Source: Sphingobium limneticum (lineage in GTDB: Bacteria; Pseudomonadota; Alphaproteobacteria; Sphingomonadales; Sphingomonadaceae). From it: a stretch of DNA of 64,000 nt. Where the stretch lies: contig NZ_VYPZ01000001.1 in assembly GCF_008710155.1 (NCBI RefSeq), positions 310,001 to 374,000 of the forward strand, in the 5' to 3' direction. The position numbers and the translations under genes were made by a program. Shown here one piece after another: positions 39,641 through 48,527 of this stretch; the first letter of the stretch is position 1, and each line of letters begins with the position of its first letter. A model generated the notes under the pieces. That model had not been told where the DNA came from. It saw only the letters and a list, made by a program, of their open reading frames with translations, and made no database searches.

Positions 39641-40674
39641 AGACCGTTACCATCAAGGATGTCGCGGCCCGTGCCGGTGTGTCCCCCAAGACCGTCTCGC
39701 GCGTCATCAACGGGGAAGATCATGTTCGCGCCGAAATTCGCGAGGCGGTGCAGCGGGTCGTGGCCGAATTGGACTATCGCCCCAATGCCTTCGCACGCAG
39801 CCTGTCCAGTTCGCGCTCCTATCTGCTCGGCCTTTTCATCGATGATCCCGTGTCGGGCTATGCCGCCGATGTGCAGCATGGCGCGCTGATCCGCTGTCGG
39901 GAGCGCAGCTATCATCTGGTGGTGGAGCCGGTCGACCTGAGCCGCCCCGGCTGGCAGGACCATGTCCGCGACAGCATCGCCAGCCTGCGGCTGGACGGCG
40001 CGATCATCGCCCCGCCGATTTGCGACGCGCCCGAACTGATCGACCTGTTCCGCCAGTCGGCCGTGCCCCATGTACTGATGGCCCCGTCCGTCGAGCCGGA
40101 GGATAGCGGCGCGGTGCGGATGGACGATCATGGTGCGGCGCGGGAAATGACCGACTATCTGATCTGCCTTGGCCATCGTCATATCGCTTTCGTGCAGGGG
40201 CCGGAAAATCACAGCGCCTCCATCCGGCGGGAGGAGGGATTTCGCGCGGCCATGGCGACGGCCGCCATAGCGGTGGACGAGCGTTTCGTGCTGCGTGGCG
40301 ATTTCAGCTTTCGATCGGGACTGGAACTGGGCGAAGCGCTGTTGCGCGGGCCGGATCGGCCCAGTGCCATCTTTGCCTGCAATGACGATATGGCGCTCGG
40401 TCTGCTCATCACTGCGATCAAACGGGACATTCAGGTGCCCGACGATCTGTCGATCGCCGGCTTCGACGATGCCGCTTCTTCGCGTGCGGCTTGGCCGCAA
40501 ATCACCACCATTCGCCAGCCCAAGGCGGAAATGGCCGCCGCAGCCGTCGATATTCTGGTCGATCCGTCCTTCCGCAGGACTATTCCGCACCCGGACGCAC
40601 ATCTGATGCTGCCCCATGCGTTGGTCGTGCGTGGCAGCACGGGGCGATGCGGGACGGACGCGGACAGGGTTTGA
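39637..40674 (+). CDS. LacI-family regulator of the second sugar locus
   Basis: 345-residue LacI/GalR protein. The N-terminal helix-turn-helix TIKDVAARAGVSPKTVSRVI (about residues 4-23) and hinge YRPNAFARSLSSSRS are followed by a full effector-binding domain with IFACNDDMALG and IAGFDDAASSR. The start ATG overlaps the MFS stop. By position it should act on the TGACAACGATGTC pair at 38289-38325 and thus on the receptor and on its own operon. The inducer is unknown. Confidence 0.94.
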   Translation: MKTVTIKDVAARAGVSPKTVSRVINGEDHVRAEIREAVQRVVAELDYRPNAFARSLSSSRSYLLGLFIDDPVSGYAADVQHGALIRCRERSYHLVVEPVDLSRPGWQDHVRDSIASLRLDGAIIAPPICDAPELIDLFRQSAVPHVLMAPSVEPEDSGAVRMDDHGAAREMTDYLICLGHRHIAFVQGPENHSASIRREEGFRAAMATAAIAVDERFVLRGDFSFRSGLELGEALLRGPDRPSAIFACNDDMALGLLITAIKRDIQVPDDLSIAGFDDAASSRAAWPQITTIRQPKAEMAAAAVDILVDPSFRRTIPHPDAHLMLPHALVVRGSTGRCGTDADRV

Positions 40675-40705
40675 CGCAGGTAGCGGCTATCGCTAGGCCG
40701 CCGCG

Positions 40706-41458
40706 ATGATCGTCCTGCTGTCGCCCGCCAAAACACTCGATTTCGAACGCGAACTCCCGTCGATAGCGACGACGAGGCCGCATTTCGCTGACGAAGCGCG
40801 CAGCCTTGCCCATTCCGCCGCGAACCTGACGCAGAAGCGGCTGGCCGAACTCATGCACATCTCGCCGCGTCTGGCCAAATTGAACGCAGACCGGTTCCGC
40901 GACTTTCCCGAATTGCCGGAACGGCCCGCTCTCTATGCCTTCGCCGGTGACGTCTACACCGGCTTCGAAGTCGATACGCTGGACGAAGCCGGGGTCGCCT
41001 TCGCGCAGGATCATGTGCGGATATTGTCGGGCCTCTATGGCCTTCTGCGCCCGCTGGACGACATCCGGCCCTATCGGCTGGAAATGGGCACACGCTGGGC
41101 ACCGCGTCAAAAAAAATTGACCGACTGGTGGGCTGACCGCATTGCCGATCATCTGCGCCGCGAATTGACGGAGGAAGGGTCCGCCACGATCCTGAACCTC
41201 GCCAGCCAGGAATATTACGCCGCGGTCGACGGTAAGCTGGCAGGCGTGCGCGTGATCGAGGTGGAGTTTCGCGAGCCGGGGCCGAACGGCCCGCGCTTCG
41301 TCAGTTTCAACGCGAAGCGCGCGCGGGGCATGATGGCCCGCTGGCTATGCGAGCATCATGTCACCGATGTGGAGGCCATGCGCGGTTTCGACAGCGACGG
41401 CTATCGCTTCGATGCTGAAGAGAGTGATACGGATCGCTGGCGCTTCACCCGCGCCTGA
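40706..41458 (+). CDS. yaaA: YaaA-family peroxide-stress protein
   Basis: 250-residue protein of the YaaA/DUF328 family, whose E. coli member limits free iron and DNA damage during peroxide stress. The opening MIVLLSPAKTLDF and the segments LYAFAGDVYTGF, ILSGLYGLLRPLD, NLASQEYY and FVSFNAKRARG are characteristic. It is cytoplasmic, of normal length and a stand-alone housekeeping gene. It is convergent with dedA, with only four bases between stops. Codon use looks like its neighbours'. Confidence 0.95.
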   Translation: MIVLLSPAKTLDFERELPSIATTRPHFADEARSLAHSAANLTQKRLAELMHISPRLAKLNADRFRDFPELPERPALYAFAGDVYTGFEVDTLDEAGVAFAQDHVRILSGLYGLLRPLDDIRPYRLEMGTRWAPRQKKLTDWWADRIADHLRRELTEEGSATILNLASQEYYAAVDGKLAGVRVIEVEFREPGPNGPRFVSFNAKRARGMMARWLCEHHVTDVEAMRGFDSDGYRFDAEESDTDRWRFTRA

Positions 41459-41462
41459 CATT

Positions 41463-42107
41463 CTACTGGACGGATGATTGCTTCAGCTTTGCGCGGGGTT
41501 TGCCCGCGATGCGCAGCGCGATCCACCCCGCCAGCATGGGAATGGTAAGAAGGCCCACGGCGATAAGCACCAGATGCTCGCTCTGCAGGTCGAACTGCGC
41601 CAGCTTTCCGCCGGCGAAATAGCCAGGCAGCAAGAGGGCCGGCACCCAGAGCAGGGCCGACACGATATTGGCCGTCTGGAAATGGCGTTGCGGCATCTTC
41701 ACCACCCCGGCGACGACCGGAACGGTGGAGCGAACCGGCCCCAGAAACCGCCCGATCAGCACGGACATGAAACCATAGCGTCGAAAGAACAGGCGCGCCC
41801 GCGCGAAGGCCAGCTTATGGCCTTTCAGCCAGCGATGGCGATAGATCGCAGGCCCGATCCGGCACCCTAGCGCGTAGGAGGTCCAGTCCCCCAGGATCGC
41901 GCCGACCACCGCACAGGCAAAGACCGGCGCAGGCTCGATGATGCCCGCCCCGATCAACCCGCCGATCGCGATCATCGTCGCGATCGCCGGCACGAACAGG
42001 CCGATCACCACCAGCGATTCGAAAAAAGCCAGCACGCCGATGATCGGACCACTCCAGCCGGCATAGCGGGTGACTGCGTCAAGGAGGAGGTCTGATGGGT
42101 CGGACAT
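41463..42107 (-). CDS. DedA-family membrane protein
   Basis: 214-residue inner-membrane protein with several hydrophobic helices and the DedA/VTT signature: FFESLVVIGLFVP near the N-terminus, GAILGDWTSYALGCRIG, then FLGPVRSTVPVVAGVVKM with the conserved Arg. DedA proteins are thought to flip lipids or carriers and to support membrane homeostasis and drug tolerance. It is a single gene. Its upstream gap (42108-42263) holds a strong hairpin belonging to the next operon and no coding sequence that I can support. Confidence 0.93.
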   Translation of the reverse strand: MSDPSDLLLDAVTRYAGWSGPIIGVLAFFESLVVIGLFVPAIATMIAIGGLIGAGIIEPAPVFACAVVGAILGDWTSYALGCRIGPAIYRHRWLKGHKLAFARARLFFRRYGFMSVLIGRFLGPVRSTVPVVAGVVKMPQRHFQTANIVSALLWVPALLLPGYFAGGKLAQFDLQSEHLVLIAVGLLTIPMLAGWIALRIAGKPRAKLKQSSVQ

Positions 42108-42214
42108 GCTCGATCAGTTCGATGAGAAAGGACGCAGGGTAGCGCCGTCCGATGAGCCTTTGGTTAACAAAGGGCAATGGAGAAAATCCATCTGCCGTAA
42201 CTGGGCCACGGCTC

Positions 42215-42253
42215 GGATGCGCCCGAAGCGAGCATGTCGCTTCGGGCGCATCC
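42215..42253 (-). terminator. Long hairpin at the end of the xyloglucan operon
   Basis: A perfect 17-bp stem, GGATGCGCCCGAAGCGA (42215-42231) with TCGCTTCGGGCGCATCC (42237-42253), and a five-base loop. It begins about 11 bases beyond the GH1 stop in the direction of transcription. There is no T-run after it, so it may protect the mRNA end or act with another factor rather than as a classic terminator. Confidence 0.72.
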
Positions 42254-42263
42254 ATATCCCTCG

Positions 42264-43721
42264 TCACACCAGCTGGTTGGTCCGCACCAGTTCGCGATAC
42301 CAGTCGGCGCTCAGCTTGGGCGCGCGCTTCTGCGTCTTGAAGTCGACATGATGGATGCCGAACAGCTTGGTATATCCGTCCTCCCACTCGAAATTGTCCA
42401 TCAGGCTCCAGACGAAATAGCCCTTTACCGGCAATCCCTCACGCGTCGCGCGCTGAAGGTGCGTCAGATAGTTGCGCAGATACATGACGCGGTCGGTGTC
42501 ATAGACCTTGCCGTCTTCGGCGACCTTGTCGTCGGCCGAGCAGCCATTTTCGGAGATGTAGAGGCCCTTGGGCTTCCACATGTCGTTGATCGCCCGCATG
42601 CCCCAATAAATCACCTCCGGCGTGACATAGAGCCAGGGGGAGGGCATGCGCGGCGCCTGACCCGGATGAGGCAATATCTTGTAGCCCGACGGCGCGGTCG
42701 GGTCGGCGCGGACGGTGTTGCCGGTATAGACATTGACCGACAGGAAATCGAGCGGCGCGCCGATCAGCTTCATGTCGCCATCCTTGACCTTGGGCGCATC
42801 CTTGCCCTGCGCGGTCAGATAGCTGTCGATATAGCGGCCTTCCATGATGGCGGTCAGGAACATGGCATTTTCTTCGCGCACGGCTTTCTTCACCGCCTCG
42901 ATATGCTCGGGTGTCTCGATCGCGGGGACGTAGATATTGGGATTGTCCGCGATGCCGACCTGCGTGCCGCTCTTCGTCGCCGCCCGGATCGTCTGGACGC
43001 CCAGGCCGTGGGCCAGCACGCCATGGTGCCGGATCTGGTTCACTTCACCCATCGGTAGCTTCAGGCCCGGCGCCTTGCCACCGGTCATGTAGCTGAGGTC
43101 CGTGAAGCAGCGCAGTTCGTTGACCGTCATGAAATGCTGCACCCTGTCGCCCAGCTTGCCGGCGGTATAGCCCGCATAATCGGCAAAGGCATAAGCCGTG
43201 TCGCGGTTCTGCCAGCCGCCCGGCAGGGCTTGGGGCAGATCCCAATGGAACATCGTGACATGCGGGGTGATGCCCGCCGCCAGCAATCCGTCGACCAGCC
43301 GGTTATAATAGTCCAGCCCCTTGGCATTGGGCTTGCCCTTGCCATCGGGGAAGATGCGCGACCAGGCGAGGGAGAAGCGATAAGCCTTGACCCCCAGCGC
43401 CTTCAGCAGGGCGATGTCGTCATTATAGCGATGATAGCTGTCGCAGGCGACATCGCCCGTATCGCCATTGGCGACCTTGCCCGGCGTGTGGGAAAACACA
43501 TCCCAATTGGTCTGGCCGCGCCCATCCTCCTTCACGCCGCCTTCGATCTGGTAGGCTGCGGTGGCGCAGCCCCAGAGGAAGTCGGCCGGGAACGACTGCG
43601 CACCCTGCGGCGCCGAAGCCGACCCAGCCTGCGCGCGCGCAGTGCTGCCGCCCGCCAGAGAAGCGCCCAGAGCAGCCGCGCCCAGACCCATGCCCAATTC
43701 GCGGCGATTGATACCCGTCAT
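42264..43721 (-). CDS. GH1 beta-glucosidase, exported
   Basis: 485-residue GH1 enzyme with a Tat-type leader (INRRELGMGLGAAALG) and signal cleavage near ARAQA, unusual since many GH1 enzymes are cytoplasmic. The nucleophile is Glu391 in YISENGCS. The acid/base Glu202 lies in FMTVNELRCF, where the usual proline after NE is replaced by Leu. The barrel entry ADFLWGCATAAYQIEGG and TMFHWDLPQALP are textbook GH1. It is the last gene of the leftward operon and would release glucose from cello- or xyloglucan oligosaccharide ends. Exact specificity is unknown. Confidence 0.93.
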   Translation of the reverse strand: MTGINRRELGMGLGAAALGASLAGGSTARAQAGSASAPQGAQSFPADFLWGCATAAYQIEGGVKEDGRGQTNWDVFSHTPGKVANGDTGDVACDSYHRYNDDIALLKALGVKAYRFSLAWSRIFPDGKGKPNAKGLDYYNRLVDGLLAAGITPHVTMFHWDLPQALPGGWQNRDTAYAFADYAGYTAGKLGDRVQHFMTVNELRCFTDLSYMTGGKAPGLKLPMGEVNQIRHHGVLAHGLGVQTIRAATKSGTQVGIADNPNIYVPAIETPEHIEAVKKAVREENAMFLTAIMEGRYIDSYLTAQGKDAPKVKDGDMKLIGAPLDFLSVNVYTGNTVRADPTAPSGYKILPHPGQAPRMPSPWLYVTPEVIYWGMRAINDMWKPKGLYISENGCSADDKVAEDGKVYDTDRVMYLRNYLTHLQRATREGLPVKGYFVWSLMDNFEWEDGYTKLFGIHHVDFKTQKRAPKLSADWYRELVRTNQLV

Positions 43722-43735
43722 CGTCGATAGTCTCC

Positions 43736-46072
43736 TTACTGGCCTACGACCTGAACCAGGCCGCTCACAGCCTGGCCGGTGGGCAGTTTCGTCTTGCTCG
43801 TCAGCGTCTTTGCCTTGTCGTCCCAGACGAGGTCAGCCTTTATCCCGCCCTTGCGATAGGCGTTGGTGGTGCCGTCATCGTCATAAAGGGTGAAGCGCGC
43901 ATCGGTGCCGGGATAGACGCGGATGCTTTCCAGCGCCTGCTTCTCCGCCGTGCTCTTCACCTGCACGCCCATCGGCACGATCGACCCGGCCTTCACGAAC
44001 AAGGGAATGCGCTCGATTGGGGCGTCGACCTCGATCGTCTGGCCGCCCTCGAACTTCTGGTTGGTCCAATAATCATACCAGGCGGTGCCCGCGGGCAGGT
44101 AGACGGGCCGCTTCGTCTGACCCTGCACCGTCACCGGCGCGACCAGGAAGGCGGGACCGAACATATATTGGTCGCCGATGTTCGATACTTGGGGGTCGTT
44201 CGGGAAGTCCATGAACAGCCCGCGCATGAAAGGCGCGCCGGTGTCGTAGGTATGCCGCCCCAGCGCATAGATATAGGGCATCAGCGTATAGCGCAGGCGC
44301 AACCAGTCGGCCAGGATCGGTTCGGCCGCCTTGCCATATTCCCACAGCGCGCTGCCCGGCCGCTGGCCATGGATGCGCAGCGTCGGGGTGAAGACGCTAT
44401 ATTCGAACCAGCGAACGAACAATTCGGAATAGTCCGCATAATCGGGGCTGGCCGCCGTGGAGCCGGCCGGATCGACCAGGACCGGATTTTCCGCCTTCGG
44501 TCCCTTGGGCCATTGCCAGCCGCCAATGTCGCTGCCCCAATAGGCGATGCCCGAAGCCGTGAAGTTGAGGCCGGTCGGGATTTGCCGGTGCAGCGCTTCC
44601 CAGGTCGATTTGATGTCCGACGACCAGAACAGGCCGCCATTGCGCTGCGCACCCAGATAGGCCGCACGCGCCAGGATCATGTTGCGGAAACCGGGGCGGT
44701 CGCGCTCCGACCCTTCGGCCACGCCGGTCGTATGCACCAGCGGGAAGAGGTTATGATAACGGTCGCCCGACCCCTTGGAATAGAAATAGCCGTCCGGCAC
44801 CAGATCCGGCTCCGTTTCGTCCAGCCAGAACCAGTCGAAACCCTGGCTCGCGATATTGTCGCGCAGTTTGCCCCAGAACCATTCCCGCGCTTCCGGATTG
44901 GTGCTGTCGATCAGCGCGCCTGCGCGATCGGAGCGGGAAGGCAGGCCATCAACCGGATTGCCGTCCTTGTCCTTCAGGAACCAGCCCTTGGTCGCGAGCA
45001 TGTCGAAATAGCGCGATTCCCGTTCGAAGCGCGGCCATACGCTGATGATCGAGCGCATACCCAGCGATTTGAGCGTGTCGTTCATCCCCTTGGGATCGGG
45101 GAAATAGGTGCGGTCGATGTCGAGTTGCCCCATGCGGGTCCAGTAGAACCAGTCCAGCACCATCACGTCGAGCGGCAGGTTGCGCTGGCGATAGCCATTG
45201 GCGATGTCGAGCAGTTCCTGCTGGCTTTCATACCGCGCCTTGCTCTGGATCAGGCCGAAACCGGCCTTGGGCGGCAGCGGCGTTTCGCCGGTCAACTTGG
45301 CATAGCCGGCATAAAGTTCGTCGGTCGTCTTGCCGGCGATGACGAAGAACGAGACGCGCTCTCCCACCTGGCTTTGCCAATGGGTGCTGCTGTGCAGGCC
45401 GGGCTGGATCAGCGTGCGGGCCGGATTGTCCCAGACGATGCCATAGCCCTTGTTCGTGACCATGAAGGGGACGCAGACCGTCTCGCCGGCCGGCGCATCA
45501 TAGCTGTGCGAACAATCGATCTGCTTGCCGCGCAGATCCATATAGCCTTCCTGATTCTGACCCAGGCCATAATAATGTTCGTCCGCCGGGGAATCGAAGC
45601 TGGCACCGACCTTGAAGGTCTGCTCGCCATTCACCGTCACGGGCGCCATTTCCCAACCGGTCATCTTCGTCAGCAGCGTGCCGCCGGCATCCTTGACCGA
45701 CAGGCTGACCGGCGGCAGCGACGGCGCGAAATAGCGCTGCATCTGCGTCGGCGCGCCGGGCCATTGCTTGGCGCCGATCGTCAGGGTGAGGGCCGAAGAA
45801 GTGAAGACGTCCCCGCTCGCATCGGTGCTGTGGGTCCAGCCAGTCGCGTTGGGCTTGGCGTTAGGTCCTTCGCCCGGTGCGGCGGACGCCAGCACGGGAT
45901 CGAGCGCGATCGTCACGCGCACGATATTGGGCGCATAGGGTTCCACCGCGACGCGGCTGCCATGCCGGTCCAGCAATGCCATTGGTTCCGCCAGCGCAGG
46001 TGCCGCCATCGCCAGGACGGACGCGCCCAGCGCGATCCCCGCCACTTTTGCCTTGAAACCCGTTGCGATCAT
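43736..46072 (-). CDS. GH31 alpha-xylosidase (or alpha-glucosidase), exported
   Basis: About 778 residues. I place the start at ATG 46072 because AAGGGA lies eight bases upstream; an ATG at 46096, overlapping the GH29 stop, would add eight residues. The signal peptide ends PALAEP. Catalytic residues in this numbering are nucleophile Asp418 in WFWLDETEP and acid/base Asp486 in WSSDIKSTW. An N-terminal beta-sandwich precedes the barrel and two beta domains follow. Next to a fucosidase, GH35, GH1 and esterases, an alpha-xylosidase that trims isoprimeverose units from xyloglucan oligosaccharides is the most likely role; alpha-glucosidase cannot be excluded. Confidence 0.9.
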   Translation of the reverse strand: MIATGFKAKVAGIALGASVLAMAAPALAEPMALLDRHGSRVAVEPYAPNIVRVTIALDPVLASAAPGEGPNAKPNATGWTHSTDASGDVFTSSALTLTIGAKQWPGAPTQMQRYFAPSLPPVSLSVKDAGGTLLTKMTGWEMAPVTVNGEQTFKVGASFDSPADEHYYGLGQNQEGYMDLRGKQIDCSHSYDAPAGETVCVPFMVTNKGYGIVWDNPARTLIQPGLHSSTHWQSQVGERVSFFVIAGKTTDELYAGYAKLTGETPLPPKAGFGLIQSKARYESQQELLDIANGYRQRNLPLDVMVLDWFYWTRMGQLDIDRTYFPDPKGMNDTLKSLGMRSIISVWPRFERESRYFDMLATKGWFLKDKDGNPVDGLPSRSDRAGALIDSTNPEAREWFWGKLRDNIASQGFDWFWLDETEPDLVPDGYFYSKGSGDRYHNLFPLVHTTGVAEGSERDRPGFRNMILARAAYLGAQRNGGLFWSSDIKSTWEALHRQIPTGLNFTASGIAYWGSDIGGWQWPKGPKAENPVLVDPAGSTAASPDYADYSELFVRWFEYSVFTPTLRIHGQRPGSALWEYGKAAEPILADWLRLRYTLMPYIYALGRHTYDTGAPFMRGLFMDFPNDPQVSNIGDQYMFGPAFLVAPVTVQGQTKRPVYLPAGTAWYDYWTNQKFEGGQTIEVDAPIERIPLFVKAGSIVPMGVQVKSTAEKQALESIRVYPGTDARFTLYDDDGTTNAYRKGGIKADLVWDDKAKTLTSKTKLPTGQAVSGLVQVVGQ

Positions 46073-46095
46073 CCCTGTAATCCCTTGTCTTTGCA

Positions 46096-47721
46096 TTAGA
46101 TGAGGCCGCGTCCGTCGATGCGGATGGCCGGAACGAAATGGCCGGTGCGTGGCATATCGACATGCAGGCCAGCGCCATCCTGTCGGAAGGGCAGCGGGCC
46201 GCCGCCCAGCAGCGTCACCTGGCCGATTGTGCCGTCCACGCGGCCGCGCGCCAGTGAGCGGATGGTCGTAGATCCCTGCGCCCGGCCCAGGAACAGCGCA
46301 TAAAGTGCGCCCTTGTTAGTGGTGAAGCGGATGTCCTGCGCGGTGAAGGGCTTGGCCTTCTCCTCATTCTGCATCCCCGCGATCAACTGGGTCGGCCCCT
46401 CGCCATAAATACGCCAGGGCCGCGATCCGAAGATCGCCTCTCCGCCATGGGTCATCCATGCCGCCATGCCGTCCAGCACCTTCTCCGTCTCGCTGTCGAT
46501 CGACCCGTCGCCCGGCTGCGGGATGGAGAGCATAAGATTGCCGTTTTTCGACACCACATCGGCCAGCCGCTGGACGACTTCCTCGGCGCTTTTGTAGCTT
46601 TTGTCGTGCAGCCGCGCTTCATTGTAGAACCAGTCGCCGATGCAGGTGTCCGTCTGCCACGGCTCGTCCCACAGATGGTCGGTAAAGCCACGCTCCACAT
46701 CCTGCACCATGCCAAAGCGGGCATAGGGTTTGAGCTGCTTGCCGGTCAGCACCACGTCGATCTTGCCGTGCCATTCGATCGAGCGGTTATAATAGTCCGC
46801 CGCCGCTTCCAGCCCTACAGGTCCGAAGGGCAGTTCATGATCGTCCATATAGACCATGTCGGGCTTGTATTTCGCGACCAGATCGGTCTGGCGCAGCAGC
46901 CAGCGGGTGACATAGGCCGGGTCGTCCTGCGGCCCCGTTTCGATCCACTGGCCGTTATGGGCATCGTGCCATTTGTCCATCGCCTCGATCGTGTCGATAC
47001 CATCGGGCAGCACGGCATGGCCGCCGGTATAAAGTTCCTGCGGGTCGAGGCCATCCCACCATTGGCCCTTGCCGTCCGCCTTGCGCAGGCGGAAAGCGTC
47101 GTACCGTTCGCCCTTTTTCGGGCCGATCGGGTCATAGCCATAGGCCGGCTGGTACCAGTGCCAGGCATGAGCGGCATGGTTGGACACGCCGAATTTCATG
47201 CCCGCCTTGCGCGCCGCCTTCTCCCAGATGCCGACGATATCCTTCTTCGGTCCGACGCGCAGGCTGTTCCAGGCATGGTAGCGGCTGTCGTAGCAATCCA
47301 GATTGTCGTGATGGCAGGCCAGCGCCATGAAATATTTGGCGCCCGCCTTCTGATAGCGGGCCATCAGCGCATCGGGCTCCCACTTGTCGGCGGTCCAGAG
47401 ATTTTGGATGTCCTTCATCCCCGCGACCGACGGATGGCCGTAGGTCTTCAGGTGATGCTCGTACATCGGGTGGCCCTGCATATACATGAAGCGGCCATAC
47501 CAGTCGCCTTGCGCCGGCACCGATTGCGGCCCCCAATGCGACCACATGCCCAGCTTCGCGTCGCGGAACCAGTCGGGGTAACGATAATTGCCGACCAGTG
47601 AGGGCCAACTGGCCTGTACCGGCCCGCGCATCGTGCCCATGGGGCTGGCGGCGCGCGCCGCGCGGGCGAGGCCGAGCGCGGCTGTGCCGGCCAGGAAGGC
47701 GCGGCGTCCCAGCATCGTCAT
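46096..47721 (-). CDS. GH29 alpha-L-fucosidase, exported
   Basis: 541 residues with a Tat-like leader (GRRAFLAGTAALGLARAARA). The substrate-binding His-His pair is in ALACHHDNLD (about 137), and the nucleophile Asp is in DMVYMDDHE (about 292), a variant of the usual W/Y-x-D context. The segments MWSHWGPQSVP and YHAWNSLRVGPKKDIVG are typical of GH29. It would release L-fucose from plant glycans such as fucosylated xyloglucan, feeding the fucose-oxidation genes divergently encoded nearby. Its start overlaps the SGNH hydrolase stop by four bases. The linkage preference is not readable. Confidence 0.93.
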   Translation of the reverse strand: MTMLGRRAFLAGTAALGLARAARAASPMGTMRGPVQASWPSLVGNYRYPDWFRDAKLGMWSHWGPQSVPAQGDWYGRFMYMQGHPMYEHHLKTYGHPSVAGMKDIQNLWTADKWEPDALMARYQKAGAKYFMALACHHDNLDCYDSRYHAWNSLRVGPKKDIVGIWEKAARKAGMKFGVSNHAAHAWHWYQPAYGYDPIGPKKGERYDAFRLRKADGKGQWWDGLDPQELYTGGHAVLPDGIDTIEAMDKWHDAHNGQWIETGPQDDPAYVTRWLLRQTDLVAKYKPDMVYMDDHELPFGPVGLEAAADYYNRSIEWHGKIDVVLTGKQLKPYARFGMVQDVERGFTDHLWDEPWQTDTCIGDWFYNEARLHDKSYKSAEEVVQRLADVVSKNGNLMLSIPQPGDGSIDSETEKVLDGMAAWMTHGGEAIFGSRPWRIYGEGPTQLIAGMQNEEKAKPFTAQDIRFTTNKGALYALFLGRAQGSTTIRSLARGRVDGTIGQVTLLGGGPLPFRQDGAGLHVDMPRTGHFVPAIRIDGRGLI

Positions 47722-48527
47722 TGGATTTCCCTCAAAGCCTTGTCGATGGCTTGCCGCGCCAGCGGGCGCATGATGGCATAGCCTTCTTTGGTCGGATGGA
47801 CGCCGTCGGTGGACAGGCCCGGCTTCATTGCACCGTCTGCCTGCGCCATGGCGCTGTGATAATCGACATAGGTGAAGCCGCGGCTACGCGCATAATCGGC
47901 CAGCCACTTGTTGATCGCCGCGATCTGCGGGGCTGGCTTCATGGCCGGGCTCCAGGGGAAGGCGCCTGCGGGCGGCACGGAGGCGATCACGACCTTGATG
48001 CCATGGGCCTGCGCCAGTTCGGCCATCGTCTGGATATTGCCCAGCACCGTTTCCATCGTCGCCGCGCCGCTATTGCCGGCGATATCGTTGGTCATCGCCA
48101 TGATGTGGACGACTTGCGGTTTCAGCGCGATCACGTCATTGCGGAAACGCACTAGCATCTGCGCCGTGGTCTGCCCGCTGATGCCCCGATCGACCAGCCC
48201 GTCCTGAAACATCTCCGGGTCCAGATTGATCCAGTTATCTGTAATGGAATCGCCCATGAAGACGGCGCGCACCTTTTTGCCCGCCAGCGCCTTATTGTCG
48301 GCGGCATAGCGGCACAACTGCCCGAAATCGCGGGTCAGCATGTGGAGGTTCCACATCTTCCATTCCGCTTCACCTGTAGGCTTAGGATGGACCGGGCAGG
48401 GATCGGCCACGATGCCGACCGGATCGTCGGCATGGGGATCGCCTGGTACTTTCGTTTCCGTCAAAGCGGGGGTGGCCAGCGCCAGCGCGCAGGCAAAAGT
48501 GGTGAGTTTCAGCATCCTCTTCCTCAT
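47718..48527 (-). CDS. Exported SGNH/GDSL hydrolase (copy A)
   Basis: 269 residues from ATG 48527, which overlaps the next gene's stop as elsewhere in this operon. An internal ATG at 48515 has a strong GAGGAAGAGG in front and is an alternative. The signal peptide is MLKLTTFACALALATPALT. SGNH blocks: Ser94 in VFMGDSITDNW, Gly in RGISGQT, Asn in AMTNDIAGN, and Asp/His in DGVHPTKEG. It probably deacetylates side-chain sugars or lignin-linked acyl groups in the targeted polysaccharide. It shares an obvious common ancestor with copy B. Confidence 0.88.
   Translation of the reverse strand: MRKRMLKLTTFACALALATPALTETKVPGDPHADDPVGIVADPCPVHPKPTGEAEWKMWNLHMLTRDFGQLCRYAADNKALAGKKVRAVFMGDSITDNWINLDPEMFQDGLVDRGISGQTTAQMLVRFRNDVIALKPQVVHIMAMTNDIAGNSGAATMETVLGNIQTMAELAQAHGIKVVIASVPPAGAFPWSPAMKPAPQIAAINKWLADYARSRGFTYVDYHSAMAQADGAMKPGLSTDGVHPTKEGYAIMRPLARQAIDKALREIQ

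Noticed and set aside
44168-46099. 643-codon open frame antisense to the GH31 gene
   Set aside because: The minus strand carries full GH31 motifs. The antisense protein is Arg/Gly/Ala-rich with no domain.
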